DNA from: an uncultured Pelagibacteraceae bacterium
GTDB taxonomy: Bacteria > Pseudomonadota > Alphaproteobacteria > Pelagibacterales > Pelagibacteraceae
DNA length: 64,000 nucleotides
Direction: 5' to 3'
Assembly (NCBI GenBank): GCA_902537555.1
Contig: CACBBR010000001.1
Span: forward strand, 69,501-133,500
A program made the position numbers and the translations under genes. Shown piece by piece: positions 16,739 to 25,877 of this stretch. Each line of letters begins with the position of its first letter. The first letter of the stretch is position 1. The notes under the pieces are model-generated. The model saw only the letters and a program-made list of their open reading frames with translations, had not been told where the DNA came from and searched no databases.

Positions 16739-17349
16739 TTTAATTTTTTTGTAGCTTCTATAGGTTTATATTTTTTATTATTCCAAATGTAGCTTGAGAT
16801 AGCTAAAAAATTAGCTTTATTCAATAAGAGTTTTTTATAATTTTCCTTATTTATCCCCCCAATTGCTACAGTAGGGATGTTTGTTAATTTTTTGATTTCA
16901 CTTAAAATATTAGTATTGGCATGAAATTTTGTTTTCTTAGTTTTTGTATAATAAAATGCTCCAAAAGCTAAATAGCTGGGTTTTAACTTAATGGCATTTT
17001 TTGCAAGTCGGATTGAATTATGGCAAGTAATACCTATTATCTTTTTTCCAATTATTTTACGAGCTTTATTTAACTCCATATCCTTTTGTCCTAAATGGCA
17101 TCCATCAGCATCAAGTATTTTTGCTAACCAAGGATCATCATTAACTATAAATTTTACTTTATTGTCTTTACACAGTTTTTTAATTTTTTTTCCTATACTA
17201 ATTTTTTGATTAAATGAGTATTTTTTTAGTCTCATTTGAAATAAGCTCACTTTATTAGTTGAAAATATCGATTTTAAATTTCTATAGAAATCCTTTTTAA
17301 TTTTATTTGGAGAAATGAGATAAATAAATTTTTTTTTATTTATTCTCAA
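16735..17349 (-). CDS. thiE: Thiamine phosphate synthase (ThiE-like)
   Basis: This 204-residue (beta/alpha)8 enzyme joins HMP-pyrophosphate with thiazole phosphate. The motifs are recognisable: VNDDPWLAKILDADGCHLGQKDM (the family NDR...GVHLGQ region, with NDR here NDD), GITCHN near 107, a FGAFYYTKTK loop and the VAIGGINKEN phosphate loop near 165. It is basic and somewhat diverged, so a TenI-like relative remains possible. It lies between fba (14-bp overlap) and efp (4-bp overlap). thiD is elsewhere in the window; thiC and thiG are not seen. Confidence 0.8.
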   Translation of the reverse strand: MRINKKKFIYLISPNKIKKDFYRNLKSIFSTNKVSLFQMRLKKYSFNQKISIGKKIKKLCKDNKVKFIVNDDPWLAKILDADGCHLGQKDMELNKARKIIGKKIIGITCHNSIRLAKNAIKLKPSYLAFGAFYYTKTKKTKFHANTNILSEIKKLTNIPTVAIGGINKENYKKLLLNKANFLAISSYIWNNKKYKPIEATKKLK

Positions 17350-18346
17350 GTTTTTTTGACCATTTGCCTTTTACAGCTAAAGAGCACATTGTAGCTCTGT
17401 GATTAAAAGTATTTTGAGTTTCCTTAATATCATTAATATTTTTTGACCAGATTTTAAGGGCACTCTGTTGTAAAGCTCTACCAAACGAATAAGTCATGAT
17501 AAACTTGGTTTTGTTGTTTTTATTAATCAAATTTAAATTTTCTGTAGCCTCAATGTCTGATTGACCTCCGGACAAAAAAGCAATTCCAGGCACTTCTGTA
17601 GGAACAGAGTCTGATAGGCATTTGAGAGTTTTTTCTGCAACTTCTTCGCTAGATAATTTGGATTTTGATTGTTTGCCTGCTAATATCATATTTGGTTTTA
17701 AAATAATCCCTGAAAGATCAACTTTGTGTATGATCAGTTCTTCAAAACACTTTTCAATTACTTCTGAAGTTTTTTTTAAACAAGTATCAGCAGAATGATT
17801 ACCATCCATTAGTATCTCTGGTTCAACAATTGGCACCATCCCATTCTCTTGAGCTAATGAGGAGTATCTGGCAAGTGCGTGCGCATTAGTGTGAATTGCT
17901 AATTTACTTGGTTTATTATTACTGATTGAGTAAACACCTCTCCACTTTGTAAACCTAGCCCCTAAATTGTAATATTTTTTTAACCTTTCTCTAAGACCAT
18001 CTAACCCCTCAGTGATTTTTTCTCCTGGAGAGTTTGTCAATTCTTTAGCACCTGTATCAACTTTGATACCAGGTATTGAACCAGAGGAAAGAATTAATTC
18101 AGGTATTGATTTACCTAAACTTGTAATTTGGTTAATTGTTTCATCATAAAGAATAATGCCACCTATACAATCTTTTATACTTTCTGAAGAAAACAATGTT
18201 TGTCTGAACAGAAGTCTACTTTCAGGAGTAGATAATACATTTACATCCTGAAGCCGTTTTGTCATAGTACCGTTACTTTCATCTGCTGCAAGGATGCCTT
18301 TACCATTAGAAATTATTTTAAGTGCAATTATATTAAGTTCAGACAT
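17336..18346 (-). CDS. fba: Fructose-bisphosphate aldolase, class I
   Basis: This metal-independent aldolase interconverts fructose-1,6-bisphosphate with the two triose phosphates. The 336 residues follow the eukaryote-like class I family: GILAADESNGTMTKRL at 17-31, KWRGVYSI near 134, PIVEPEILMDGNH at 172-184, the Schiff-base lysine K217 in GIILKPNMIL, and LSGGQSDIEAT near 255. It overlaps pgk by 8 bp and thiE by 14 bp. Class I enzymes need no zinc or iron, unlike class II. Confidence 0.95.
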   Translation of the reverse strand: MSELNIIALKIISNGKGILAADESNGTMTKRLQDVNVLSTPESRLLFRQTLFSSESIKDCIGGIILYDETINQITSLGKSIPELILSSGSIPGIKVDTGAKELTNSPGEKITEGLDGLRERLKKYYNLGARFTKWRGVYSISNNKPSKLAIHTNAHALARYSSLAQENGMVPIVEPEILMDGNHSADTCLKKTSEVIEKCFEELIIHKVDLSGIILKPNMILAGKQSKSKLSSEEVAEKTLKCLSDSVPTEVPGIAFLSGGQSDIEATENLNLINKNNKTKFIMTYSFGRALQQSALKIWSKNINDIKETQNTFNHRATMCSLAVKGKWSKKLENK

Positions 18347-19526
18347 ATGAGTTTAGTGCAGTTATACCAGGTAGCTTTTTACCTTCAAGATATTCTAAAA
18401 AAGCTCCACCAGCAGTTGAAACAAAATTAAAATTATCAACAGCTTTTATATTATTCAATAATGAAACTGTATCGCCCCCACCTACCACAGAAAAAATTTT
18501 ATTTAATTTATTTTTTTCAATTATTTTTTCTGCTATTTCTATACTCCCATTAGCAAAATTTGGATTTTCAAAATAACCCGCTGGACCATTCCAAAATATA
18601 GTTTTACTATTTTCAATAATTTTTCGAATGTTATCAATAGTTTTTGGACCAATATCCAAAATCATCTCATCCGAGGCTATTTGATTTAATTTTTTGTTAG
18701 CAGAGTATCCTTTTAAACTTTTAGATACAAGCACATCTTCAGGATAAATTAATTTACATTTTTTTTTTATCGCAAGTGAAATAATTTCTTTTATTAATGT
18801 ATTACAATTTCTTTCTTTTATTGATTTACCAATATTATTTCCAAAATACTCAATAAAATTGTTAGCCATACCTCCAACAATTATAATATTATCAAGTTTT
18901 GGTATTAAATTTTTTATTATATTAATTTTAGTTGAAATTTTTGATCCTCCAATAATACAAGTAATTGGTTTTGTTATTTTAGAAGTAATTTTATTTAGAG
19001 CATTTAACTCTGAGTCAAATTGCAAACCAGAAAAAGATGGTAAAAATTTTGGAATTTGATGAATTGATGCATGCAATCTATGAGAACAGGAAAAAGCGTC
19101 ATTCACATATATATCTCCAAGACTTGCAATTTTTTTTGCAAAATTATTCTCATTTTCTTCTTCTTCTGCATAAAATCTGATATTTTCTAGAATTAAAATT
19201 TTTTCGTTAAATTTTTTAAAAAAAATTTTATTTTTAATTTTGTTTATATTTTCTTCAATTAACCTTACTTCTGTATTTAATTTTTTTTGCAAACTTTCAC
19301 TTATTGGTCTTAAGGAGAATTTCTTTATAAATTTTCCTTTTGGCCTTCCCACATGAGATATGATTATTATTTTTGCTTTTTGTTTTTTTAAAAAATTTAG
19401 AGTAGGAAGAATTTTATCAATTCTTGTCGTATCAGTTATTTTCCCTTTTTCTATAGGAACATTTAAATCTAATCTTAGTAAGATTTTCTTACTGTTTAGA
19501 TTTCTTTCATTTGCTATGCTTCTCAT
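18339..19526 (-). CDS. pgk: Phosphoglycerate kinase
   Basis: This enzyme interconverts 1,3-bisphosphoglycerate + ADP with 3-phosphoglycerate + ATP. At 395 residues it is the normal length. The N-terminal substrate site RLDLNVP is at about 18-24, with ISHVGRPKG near 57 and ENIRFY near 114. C-terminal signs are the FWNGPAGYFE loop near 315 and the ATP-site GGGDTVSLL near 345. It shares one base with the preceding gap stop and overlaps fba by 8 bp, so it sits in the middle of the tkt-gap-pgk-fba block. Confidence 0.96.
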   Translation of the reverse strand: MRSIANERNLNSKKILLRLDLNVPIEKGKITDTTRIDKILPTLNFLKKQKAKIIIISHVGRPKGKFIKKFSLRPISESLQKKLNTEVRLIEENINKIKNKIFFKKFNEKILILENIRFYAEEEENENNFAKKIASLGDIYVNDAFSCSHRLHASIHQIPKFLPSFSGLQFDSELNALNKITSKITKPITCIIGGSKISTKINIIKNLIPKLDNIIIVGGMANNFIEYFGNNIGKSIKERNCNTLIKEIISLAIKKKCKLIYPEDVLVSKSLKGYSANKKLNQIASDEMILDIGPKTIDNIRKIIENSKTIFWNGPAGYFENPNFANGSIEIAEKIIEKNKLNKIFSVVGGGDTVSLLNNIKAVDNFNFVSTAGGAFLEYLEGKKLPGITALNSYV

Positions 19527-20533
19527 TACGAGATTTTATGAAGTTTTTCAGCTATATCACACATTCTATTGGAAAACCCCCACTCATTATCATACCAAAC
19601 GGAGATTTTACCCATATTAGTTCCCACTATATTTGTTAAGGATGCATCAACGATGGCGGATGCAGAGTTATGATTGAAATCAATCGAAACTAATTTTTCA
19701 TATGTTACTTCTAAAATCTTTTTTAATTCTTTTTTTGCTGCTGTCTCAAATGCATCATTTATTTTATTTATACTGATATTTTTTTTTGTGCAAAAAACTA
19801 ACTCGACCAAAGATACATTTGGTGTAGGTACTCTCATTGCTATCCCCTCAATTTTGCCTTTAAGACTTGGAATAATTTCACCGATTGCCTTTGATGCTCC
19901 TGTTGATGTTGGAACTATTGACTGACTTGCTCCTCTTGCCCTTCTTAAATCTCTATGCGAATTATCTAAAATTCTTTGATCACTGGTAAATGCATGAATA
20001 GTAGTCATGAAACCTTTTTCAATTTTGAAACTATTATTTATTACATTGACAACTGGTGCTAAACAATTTGTTGTACACGAGGCTGCAGATATAATTTTAT
20101 CATTTTTAGATATGACATTTTCATTAACACCAAATACCACCGTTTTATCTGCATTTTTACACGGGGCAGAGACAATTACTTTTTTGGCTCCATTTTTTAT
20201 GTGTGCCATGAGTTTTTCTTTTGAATTAAACGTTCCAGTGCATTCAAAAACATAGTCAACTTTATATTTTTTCCAATCAATATCCTCAATTTTAGAATTT
20301 TGAGAGAACGTAATTTTGTGTTTGTTAATTTTTAATAGGTATTCATCAAATTTTATATCTGCATTAAATTTTCCATGAATAGAGTCGTGTTTTAAAAGAT
20401 TAGTAGTAACCTCTAAGTTAGTTCTGTTATTAATATGTTTAATATTTAATTTTTTATTATTAGACTCTATAATTGATCTAACGATCATTCGACCAATTCT
20501 GCCCATTCCATTAATACCGATTTTAATTGTCAT
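19526..20533 (-). CDS. gap: Glyceraldehyde-3-phosphate dehydrogenase
   Basis: 335 residues. The Rossmann motif GINGMGRIGR is at 6-15, the catalytic cysteine is C153 in SAASCTTNC, and the active-site His is H180 in TTIHAFTSDQ. At the two positions that set cofactor choice in this family, the usual acidic residue of NAD enzymes (Asp32 in Bacillus numbering) is N36, and the Leu-Pro pair (187-188) is N191-S192, closer to NADP-using enzymes. It lies 2 bp after tkt and shares a base with pgk. The dual role in glycolysis or gluconeogenesis cannot be separated here. Confidence 0.95.
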   Translation of the reverse strand: MTIKIGINGMGRIGRMIVRSIIESNNKKLNIKHINNRTNLEVTTNLLKHDSIHGKFNADIKFDEYLLKINKHKITFSQNSKIEDIDWKKYKVDYVFECTGTFNSKEKLMAHIKNGAKKVIVSAPCKNADKTVVFGVNENVISKNDKIISAASCTTNCLAPVVNVINNSFKIEKGFMTTIHAFTSDQRILDNSHRDLRRARGASQSIVPTSTGASKAIGEIIPSLKGKIEGIAMRVPTPNVSLVELVFCTKKNISINKINDAFETAAKKELKKILEVTYEKLVSIDFNHNSASAIVDASLTNIVGTNMGKISVWYDNEWGFSNRMCDIAEKLHKIS

Positions 20534-20535
20534 AT

Positions 20536-22494
20536 TTAAATTTTTATTAACTTTTTTGATTTATCTTTAATATTTGAAGCTATTAACCCAAAATGTTTAT
20601 AAATTTCTTTGTAAGGAGCGCTTTTTCCAAATTCATCAATTCCAAAAGTTATTCCATTATCACCTACATATTTTTTCCAACAATCAGTTGCTCCAGCCTC
20701 AATAGATATTTTTAATTTAGTCTCTTTTAAGATTTTGTTTTTATACGAATTAGATTGTAAATCAAAAATTTCCATGCAAGGTACCGAAATAACCTTTGAA
20801 TATATCTTATCTTTGGCCAATTTATGACTGGTTTCCAAAGCTAAGTTAACCTCAGAACCACTCGCTAAAATTGTCAAACTAACTTTTTTATTAGTTCTAA
20901 GTATTTCATAAGCCCCAAGTGAGCATTTATTTTTTTTTATATATTTATTTCTAATTGGATTGAGGTTTTGTCTAGTTAGACATAGGACACTTGGAGTTTT
21001 TGAACTTCTTAAAGCATGTTCCCAACATTCAATAGTCTCCAATCTATCTGCTGGTCTAAATACATTTAGATTAGGGATGGCTCTTAATCCTGTTAGCTGT
21101 TCAATGGGTTGATGGGTTGGACCGTCTTCACCTAGACCAATAGAGTCATGAGTCATTATATATATTACTTGCTGTTTCATCATTGCTGCTAATCTTATTG
21201 ATGGCTTACAATAATCAGAAAAAATTAAAAAGGTTCCTCCATATGGAATAAATTTACTGTGTAAAGCTAGCCCATTCATAACACCACACATTGCATGTTC
21301 TCTAACTCCATAATGAATATAGTTTCCATCAAAATTCCCTGGAGTAAATATTTTATGGTTTTTTGTTTTGGTATTATTTGACCCAGCAAGGTCTGCAGAC
21401 CCACCGATAAGTGTATTACTTTTTTTAACAAGAGAGTTGATTATTAACTCTGACGACTTTCTCGAGGCAATACTTTTATTTTCCTTTATGGCTTTTATTT
21501 TTTCACTCGAACAAGATTTTGTAAAATTATTTTTTGTGAATTTATTTATTTTATCTTTTTTTTTATTAAATATTTTATTCCACTTATTTTCAATTTTTTC
21601 TCCTTTTTTTCCAATTTTTCTCCAAATATTTAATATATTTTTTGGAACTTCGAATGGTTTATAATTCCATTTCAACTGCTTACGCACTAATTCTATTTCA
21701 TCATATCCCAAAGGACTCCCATGCGATGAAGCTTTGCCGGATTTATTTGGTGATCCAAATCCAATCTTAGTTTTGCAAGAAATTACTGTCGGTTTTTTTG
21801 CAGTTTGAACTCTTTTTAAAGCTTTGAAAATCTCGTCTTCTTTATGCCCATTTATGTCTATGTAATCCCAACCGTAACTATTAAACCTTTTTCTAAAATT
21901 GTCAGAAACCGCTAAACTAGTTGGACCATCAATAGAAATAGAGTTATTATCAAAAAGCAATATTAAATTTTTAAGTTTTAAATGTCCAGCAAGACTCATT
22001 GCTTCGTGACTTATGCCTTCCATGAGGCAGCCATCTCCAGCAATAACATAAGTTTTATGATTTATTATATCCTTACCAAGTTTTTTTTTTAAAATTTCTT
22101 CTGCTAATGCAAAACCTACTGCATTAGAAATCCCTTGACCCAAAGGTCCTGTTGTTGTCTCAATTCCAGAGTTATAAACATATTCGGGGTGACCTGCGCA
22201 TATAGAGTTAAATTGTCTAAAATTTTTTATGTCACTTAATTTAACACTTTTGTATCCAGTTAGATAAAGCAAAGAGTAAAGCAACATTGATCCATGACCT
22301 GCGGATAAAACAAATCTATCTCTATTTATCCAATTTGGATTTTTTGGGTTAAACTTAAGAAAATGTTTAAAAAGTATTGTTGAAACATCTGCCATACCCA
22401 TTGGCATTCCTGGATGCCCAGAGTTTGCCTTTTGGACTGCATCCATTGATAGGACACGTATTGAATTTGATAGGGTTTTATTTATTTCTCTCAA
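20536..22494 (-). CDS. tkt: Transketolase
   Basis: This thiamine-diphosphate enzyme transfers two-carbon units between sugar phosphates. The 652 residues contain GHPGMPMGMAD at 27-37, the ThDP/metal motif GDGCLMEGISHEA near 155, and the GLGEDGPTHQPIEQL loop near 455, all diagnostic. It heads the minus-strand block ending at suhB and is transcribed divergently from the coiled-coil/zapA genes. Its dependence on thiamine diphosphate gives a loose thematic link to thiE in the same block. Confidence 0.97.
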   Translation of the reverse strand: MREINKTLSNSIRVLSMDAVQKANSGHPGMPMGMADVSTILFKHFLKFNPKNPNWINRDRFVLSAGHGSMLLYSLLYLTGYKSVKLSDIKNFRQFNSICAGHPEYVYNSGIETTTGPLGQGISNAVGFALAEEILKKKLGKDIINHKTYVIAGDGCLMEGISHEAMSLAGHLKLKNLILLFDNNSISIDGPTSLAVSDNFRKRFNSYGWDYIDINGHKEDEIFKALKRVQTAKKPTVISCKTKIGFGSPNKSGKASSHGSPLGYDEIELVRKQLKWNYKPFEVPKNILNIWRKIGKKGEKIENKWNKIFNKKKDKINKFTKNNFTKSCSSEKIKAIKENKSIASRKSSELIINSLVKKSNTLIGGSADLAGSNNTKTKNHKIFTPGNFDGNYIHYGVREHAMCGVMNGLALHSKFIPYGGTFLIFSDYCKPSIRLAAMMKQQVIYIMTHDSIGLGEDGPTHQPIEQLTGLRAIPNLNVFRPADRLETIECWEHALRSSKTPSVLCLTRQNLNPIRNKYIKKNKCSLGAYEILRTNKKVSLTILASGSEVNLALETSHKLAKDKIYSKVISVPCMEIFDLQSNSYKNKILKETKLKISIEAGATDCWKKYVGDNGITFGIDEFGKSAPYKEIYKHFGLIASNIKDKSKKLIKI

Positions 22495-22547
22495 AAATTT
22501 ATCCTTTGTAGACTTAGGTGAATCAATTTATTAATATAGATATATAT

Positions 22548-22871
22548 ATGAAATCAATTAGTGAAAAAGAAAAAAAATTGATAGATACTTTAGATAAATT
22601 AAAAAATCTTGAAAATTTAAAGCCAGACAATTTAAGAGAACTAGAAATTCTTTATAATCAGAAAAATCAATTACAAATTGAAAAAAAAGAAATTGAAGGA
22701 AGGTATAGTTTGCTCAAACAAGAAAATGAGACCTTAAAACAACAATTTGATGATTTTAAGAAAAAAAATTATGAAGAAAAAAAAAAAGAAGATCAATTTA
22801 CTGAAAAAATTGATGAATTAAATCAAGAAACAGATAATTTGATGGAAGAAATTGATAAATGGCAAACGTAA
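22548..22871 (+). CDS. Small coiled-coil protein upstream of zapA
   Basis: This is a 107-residue protein from the ATG at 22548. An in-frame GTG 30 bp upstream is less likely because it adds a poorly helical leader. Nearly the whole protein is predicted coiled coil, with heptad-like Leu/Ile spacing and abundant Lys, Glu and Gln. Small coiled-coil proteins (DUF4164-like) precede zapA in many alphaproteobacteria, so a cell-division accessory role is possible. Its stop overlaps the zapA start by 13 bp. I do not recognise a specific motif. Confidence 0.7.
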   Translation: MKSISEKEKKLIDTLDKLKNLENLKPDNLRELEILYNQKNQLQIEKKEIEGRYSLLKQENETLKQQFDDFKKKNYEEKKKEDQFTEKIDELNQETDNLMEEIDKWQT

Positions 22872-23305
22872 ACGTAAAATTTAACGGAAAAGAATTCTTG
22901 TTATCTTGTGATGATGGTCAAGAGGAACATTTGGAGGAATTAGCCATATATTTAAATGAAAAATTTACAAGTCTAAAAAATTCTTTAGGGAATGTGGGGG
23001 AAAGCAAATTATTGTTAATCACTTCAATCTCGATTTTAGATGAATATTACGAAACAAAAAATAAAATAGATATGCAAAAAAAGGAAATAAATAAGATTAC
23101 TGAAAAATTTAAAGAGCTTAAAGCATTAGTTTATAGCTATAAAGAACTCAAAGAAAAGGAAATTTCTGAACTAAGTATAAGTCAAAATAATCTAAAAAAT
23201 GAAATTGAAGCAAATAGGAATGAATATGAGACTTTGGTTGATAAAACCACACTTGAAATAGAAAATTTTATCAAAAGAAATTATCCAGATACTAAGACCC
23301 AATAA
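22859..23305 (+). CDS. zapA: Cell division protein ZapA
   Basis: ZapA bundles FtsZ filaments at the division site. The N-terminal 90 residues match the family: VNVKFNGKEFLLSCDDGQEEHLEELAIYLNEK, then a helical region with LLLITSISILDEYYE. The C-terminal part is a long coiled coil, longer than in E. coli ZapA (148 versus about 109 residues). It overlaps the coiled-coil gene upstream and lies 8 bp before the 5-formyl-THF cyclo-ligase gene, so there is no room for a 6S RNA gene, which often sits there in other bacteria. Confidence 0.88.
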   Translation: MANVNVKFNGKEFLLSCDDGQEEHLEELAIYLNEKFTSLKNSLGNVGESKLLLITSISILDEYYETKNKIDMQKKEINKITEKFKELKALVYSYKELKEKEISELSISQNNLKNEIEANRNEYETLVDKTTLEIENFIKRNYPDTKTQ

Positions 23306-23313
23306 ATTATAAA

Positions 23314-23859
23314 GTGTCTAAGGAAATTTTAAGAAAAAGATTAATAAATTTAAGAAAAACAAAATATACAAATCAAAGTATAAGTTATGTTCAATTAAAA
23401 AAAATATTAAAAAGATTTAAATTTAAAAAAAATCTAATTATTGGTGGTTATTACCCAATAAATAATGAGATTGGATCTTTAGAGATTTTAAAAAAATTAG
23501 AAAACAATAATTTTAGAATTTCTTTACCAATTACAAAAAAAAAGAATATTATGAATTTTTATGAATGGTCTTTTAAAGATCCTCTTAGAAGTAGTAAAAG
23601 AGGCATTCCTGAGCCATATAAAAAAAATAAAGTATTGCCAGATATCTTACTAGTTCCTCTTGTTGGATTTGATAAGAATAAATTTAGATTAGGATATGGA
23701 GGAGGATTTTATGATAGATATATTAGCAAGCTTTCAAAATTAAAGAATGTTTTGACAATAGGTTTTGCTTTCCCATTTCAGGAAATTGAAAAAATTCCTG
23801 TAAATAAGTTTGACCAGCAACTAGACTTTATTTTAACAAATAAGAAAATTATCAGATGA
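23314..23859 (+). CDS. 5-formyltetrahydrofolate cyclo-ligase
   Basis: This enzyme converts 5-formyl-THF to 5,10-methenyl-THF using ATP. The 181 residues include GGYYPINNEIG near 50 and the diagnostic RLGYGGGFYDRYI near 128-140, where the ATP/folate loop lies. The start is a GTG at 23314, since no ATG precedes the conserved N-terminal helix. It overlaps the next gene by 4 bp (ATGA). The zapA-cyclo-ligase adjacency is widespread in proteobacteria and supports the call. Confidence 0.93.
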   Translation: MSKEILRKRLINLRKTKYTNQSISYVQLKKILKRFKFKKNLIIGGYYPINNEIGSLEILKKLENNNFRISLPITKKKNIMNFYEWSFKDPLRSSKRGIPEPYKKNKVLPDILLVPLVGFDKNKFRLGYGGGFYDRYISKLSKLKNVLTIGFAFPFQEIEKIPVNKFDQQLDFILTNKKIIR

Positions 23860-24662
23860 ATATTTTATTTTTAGGAGATATAGTCGGAAATAGTGGATGC
23901 GCTGCAATTAAAAAATTTTTACCTAAAATTATAAAATCAAAAAAAGTGAATTTTGTTGCAGTGAATGGTGAAAACGCTGCAAAAGATGGCGTTGGAATAA
24001 CTGAGAATATTGTAAATGAATTACTGAGTTGCGGAATAGATGTTATTACAACGGGAAATCATGTATGGGATCAAAAAGAGACATATGAATTTATAAAAAA
24101 ACAAAAAAGGTTATTAAGACCTCTAAATTTATTTGGTGATGTTCCGGGTGAAGGGTTTGGAATTTATGATTCCATTGGAGGTTATAAAGTTGGAGTATTA
24201 AATCTGATGGGTAATGTTTTTATGAAAAAATGTGAAGATGTATTTGTTAAAAGTCAAAAATTTATTAATGCATATAAATTAAAAAAAAATTACGATTTTC
24301 TGATCGTTGATTTTCATGGAGAGATAACAAGTGAAAAAATGGCCATCGGTCACGTATTTGATGGTAATGCAACGTTTGTTGTTGGTACTCATACTCATGT
24401 TCCTACAAATGATGGTAGAGTACTAGATAAAGGAACAGCATATTTAACAGATGCAGGAATGTGTGGAGATTATAATTCTGTAATTGGCATGAACACTGAA
24501 AATTCAATTAATAGATTTTACAAAAGAGAGTCTAAAAAACATTTTCCAGCAGAGGGAGAAGCTTCACTATGTGGTGCTATTATCGAGGCTAATCCATCAA
24601 ATGGTTTAGCAAAAAAAATAACTCCATTTATATTTGGTGGTCAACTTGGAAAGGATAAATAA
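23856..24662 (+). CDS. YmdB-like metallophosphoesterase (TIGR00282 family)
   Basis: This 268-residue binuclear-metal phosphoesterase has a family pattern beginning NILFLGDIVGNSG, then NGENAAKDGVGIT at about 40-52, TTGNHVWDQ near 69-77, VDFHGEITSEK near 151 and GTHTHVPTND near 178-187. These provide the Asp, Asn, His and Glu metal ligands. Bacillus YmdB hydrolyses 2',3'-cAMP and affects development and mRNA levels; the role in alphaproteobacteria is not established. It overlaps the cyclo-ligase gene and lies 3 bp before yebC. Confidence 0.9.
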   Translation: MNILFLGDIVGNSGCAAIKKFLPKIIKSKKVNFVAVNGENAAKDGVGITENIVNELLSCGIDVITTGNHVWDQKETYEFIKKQKRLLRPLNLFGDVPGEGFGIYDSIGGYKVGVLNLMGNVFMKKCEDVFVKSQKFINAYKLKKNYDFLIVDFHGEITSEKMAIGHVFDGNATFVVGTHTHVPTNDGRVLDKGTAYLTDAGMCGDYNSVIGMNTENSINRFYKRESKKHFPAEGEASLCGAIIEANPSNGLAKKITPFIFGGQLGKDK

Positions 24663-24665
24663 ATT

Positions 24666-25379
24666 ATGGCTGGTCATTCTCACTGGGCAGGAATCAAACA
24701 TAAAAAAGGAAAAGCTGATAAACAAAGATCTGCAATTTTTTCAAAACTTTCCAGAGAAATTACAGTTGCTGCTAAGCTTGGAGATAAAAATCCAGACATG
24801 AATTCTAGATTAAGATCAGCAATACAAGCAGCTAGATCTGCAAATATGCCTAAAGATAATATTGAAAGAGCAATAGACAAATCATCAATAGCAACTGATA
24901 GCAATTTTGAAAATATAAGATATGAAGGTTTTGGACCAGCAAAAACAGCAATAGTAGTTAACACTTTAACTGATAACAAAAATAGAACTGCAGCAAATAT
25001 CAGAACAATCTTTCAAAAATATGGAGGTGGACTTGGCACACAAGGTTCTGCATCGCATAATTTCATTCAAAAAGGCATCATAAAAATAAGTAAAGATCAA
25101 ATGGAAGAAGAAAAAATTTTTAATCTTGCTACTGATGCTGGAGCTGATGATTGTATTTTTTATGAAGATCATTATGAAATTCAAACAAATAAAGATGAAA
25201 TATATAATATAAAAACTTTAATAGAGAAAGAAATTACAAATTTTATATCAACAGAAATTGAGTGGATTCCTCTAAATAAAATTGAATTAAATGCAGATGA
25301 TAAAGAAAAAATGATAAAATTTTTAGAAATTTTAGAAGATGATGATGATGTACAAAATGTTTTTACAAATGCTATATAA
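24666..25379 (+). CDS. yebC: YebC/PmpR family protein
   Basis: 237 residues with the unmistakable start AGHSHWAGIKHKKGKADKQR, followed by ARSANMPKDNIERAI near 57-71 and YEGFGPAKTAIVV near 87. The family was first described as DNA-binding transcriptional regulators; some members are reported to act in translation of proline stretches. It is followed by a RuvC-like gene, as in most bacteria where yebC precedes ruvC. The spacing to ruvC is 9 bp. Confidence 0.95.
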   Translation: MAGHSHWAGIKHKKGKADKQRSAIFSKLSREITVAAKLGDKNPDMNSRLRSAIQAARSANMPKDNIERAIDKSSIATDSNFENIRYEGFGPAKTAIVVNTLTDNKNRTAANIRTIFQKYGGGLGTQGSASHNFIQKGIIKISKDQMEEEKIFNLATDAGADDCIFYEDHYEIQTNKDEIYNIKTLIEKEITNFISTEIEWIPLNKIELNADDKEKMIKFLEILEDDDDVQNVFTNAI

Positions 25380-25388
25380 TTTAACTTT

Positions 25389-25877
25389 ATGCTAATCATT
25401 GGAATAGATCCTGGAATTACGGGAGCGATTTGTTTTTATGAAAATGGAGAAATAAAAGATGTCATTGACATGCCCACAATGGCATCAGGAAGTAAAAATA
25501 AAAAGCAAATTAATGGTAGTCAGATATTTAATGAAATATCCACAAGGATTAAAAACTATAACTCTGAAAATATAAATGTAATAGTTGAGCAAGTTTCTGC
25601 TATGCCTGGTCAAGGTGTTACCAGCATGTTTAATTTTGGTCAATCATTTGGTGTCATAAAAGGAATATGTGCTGCAATGCAACTACCCATTTATTTTGTA
25701 AGACCTGCCAAATGGAAAAAATACTTTGATTTAATAAATTCTCAAAAAGACTCGAGTAGAGTCAAAGCAATAGAAATGTTTCCTAAATTTTCGTCATTCT
25801 TGTCTCGTAAAAAAGACTCTAATAAAGCCGATGCCATATTAATTGCTAATTATCATCAAAATAACCGAGAAAAATAA
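25389..25877 (+). CDS. ruvC: RuvC-like Holliday junction resolvase (phage-type)
   Basis: This 162-residue RNase H-fold nuclease has the first catalytic Asp in GIDPGITG (D7), the Glu in VIVEQVSAMPGQGVTSMFNFGQS (E69), and a C-terminal NKADAILIA with the last Asp; the other usual C-terminal Asp appears to be Asn. The segments MPGQGVTSMFNFG, PAKWKKYF and LSRKKDSNKADA look like phage-encoded RuvC rather than the E. coli type. It lies in the normal ruvC slot after yebC, but no ruvA or ruvB follows; tolQ is next. It probably resolves branched DNA, perhaps without RuvAB. Confidence 0.8.
   Translation: MLIIGIDPGITGAICFYENGEIKDVIDMPTMASGSKNKKQINGSQIFNEISTRIKNYNSENINVIVEQVSAMPGQGVTSMFNFGQSFGVIKGICAAMQLPIYFVRPAKWKKYFDLINSQKDSSRVKAIEMFPKFSSFLSRKKDSNKADAILIANYHQNNREK

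Noticed and set aside
22518-22547. Upstream GTG start for the coiled-coil gene before zapA
   Set aside because: The added ten residues are not part of the coiled coil; the ATG at 22548 directly begins the charged helical sequence.
23306-23313. Possible 6S RNA gene after zapA
   Set aside because: The zapA to cyclo-ligase gap is only 8 bp, leaving no space.
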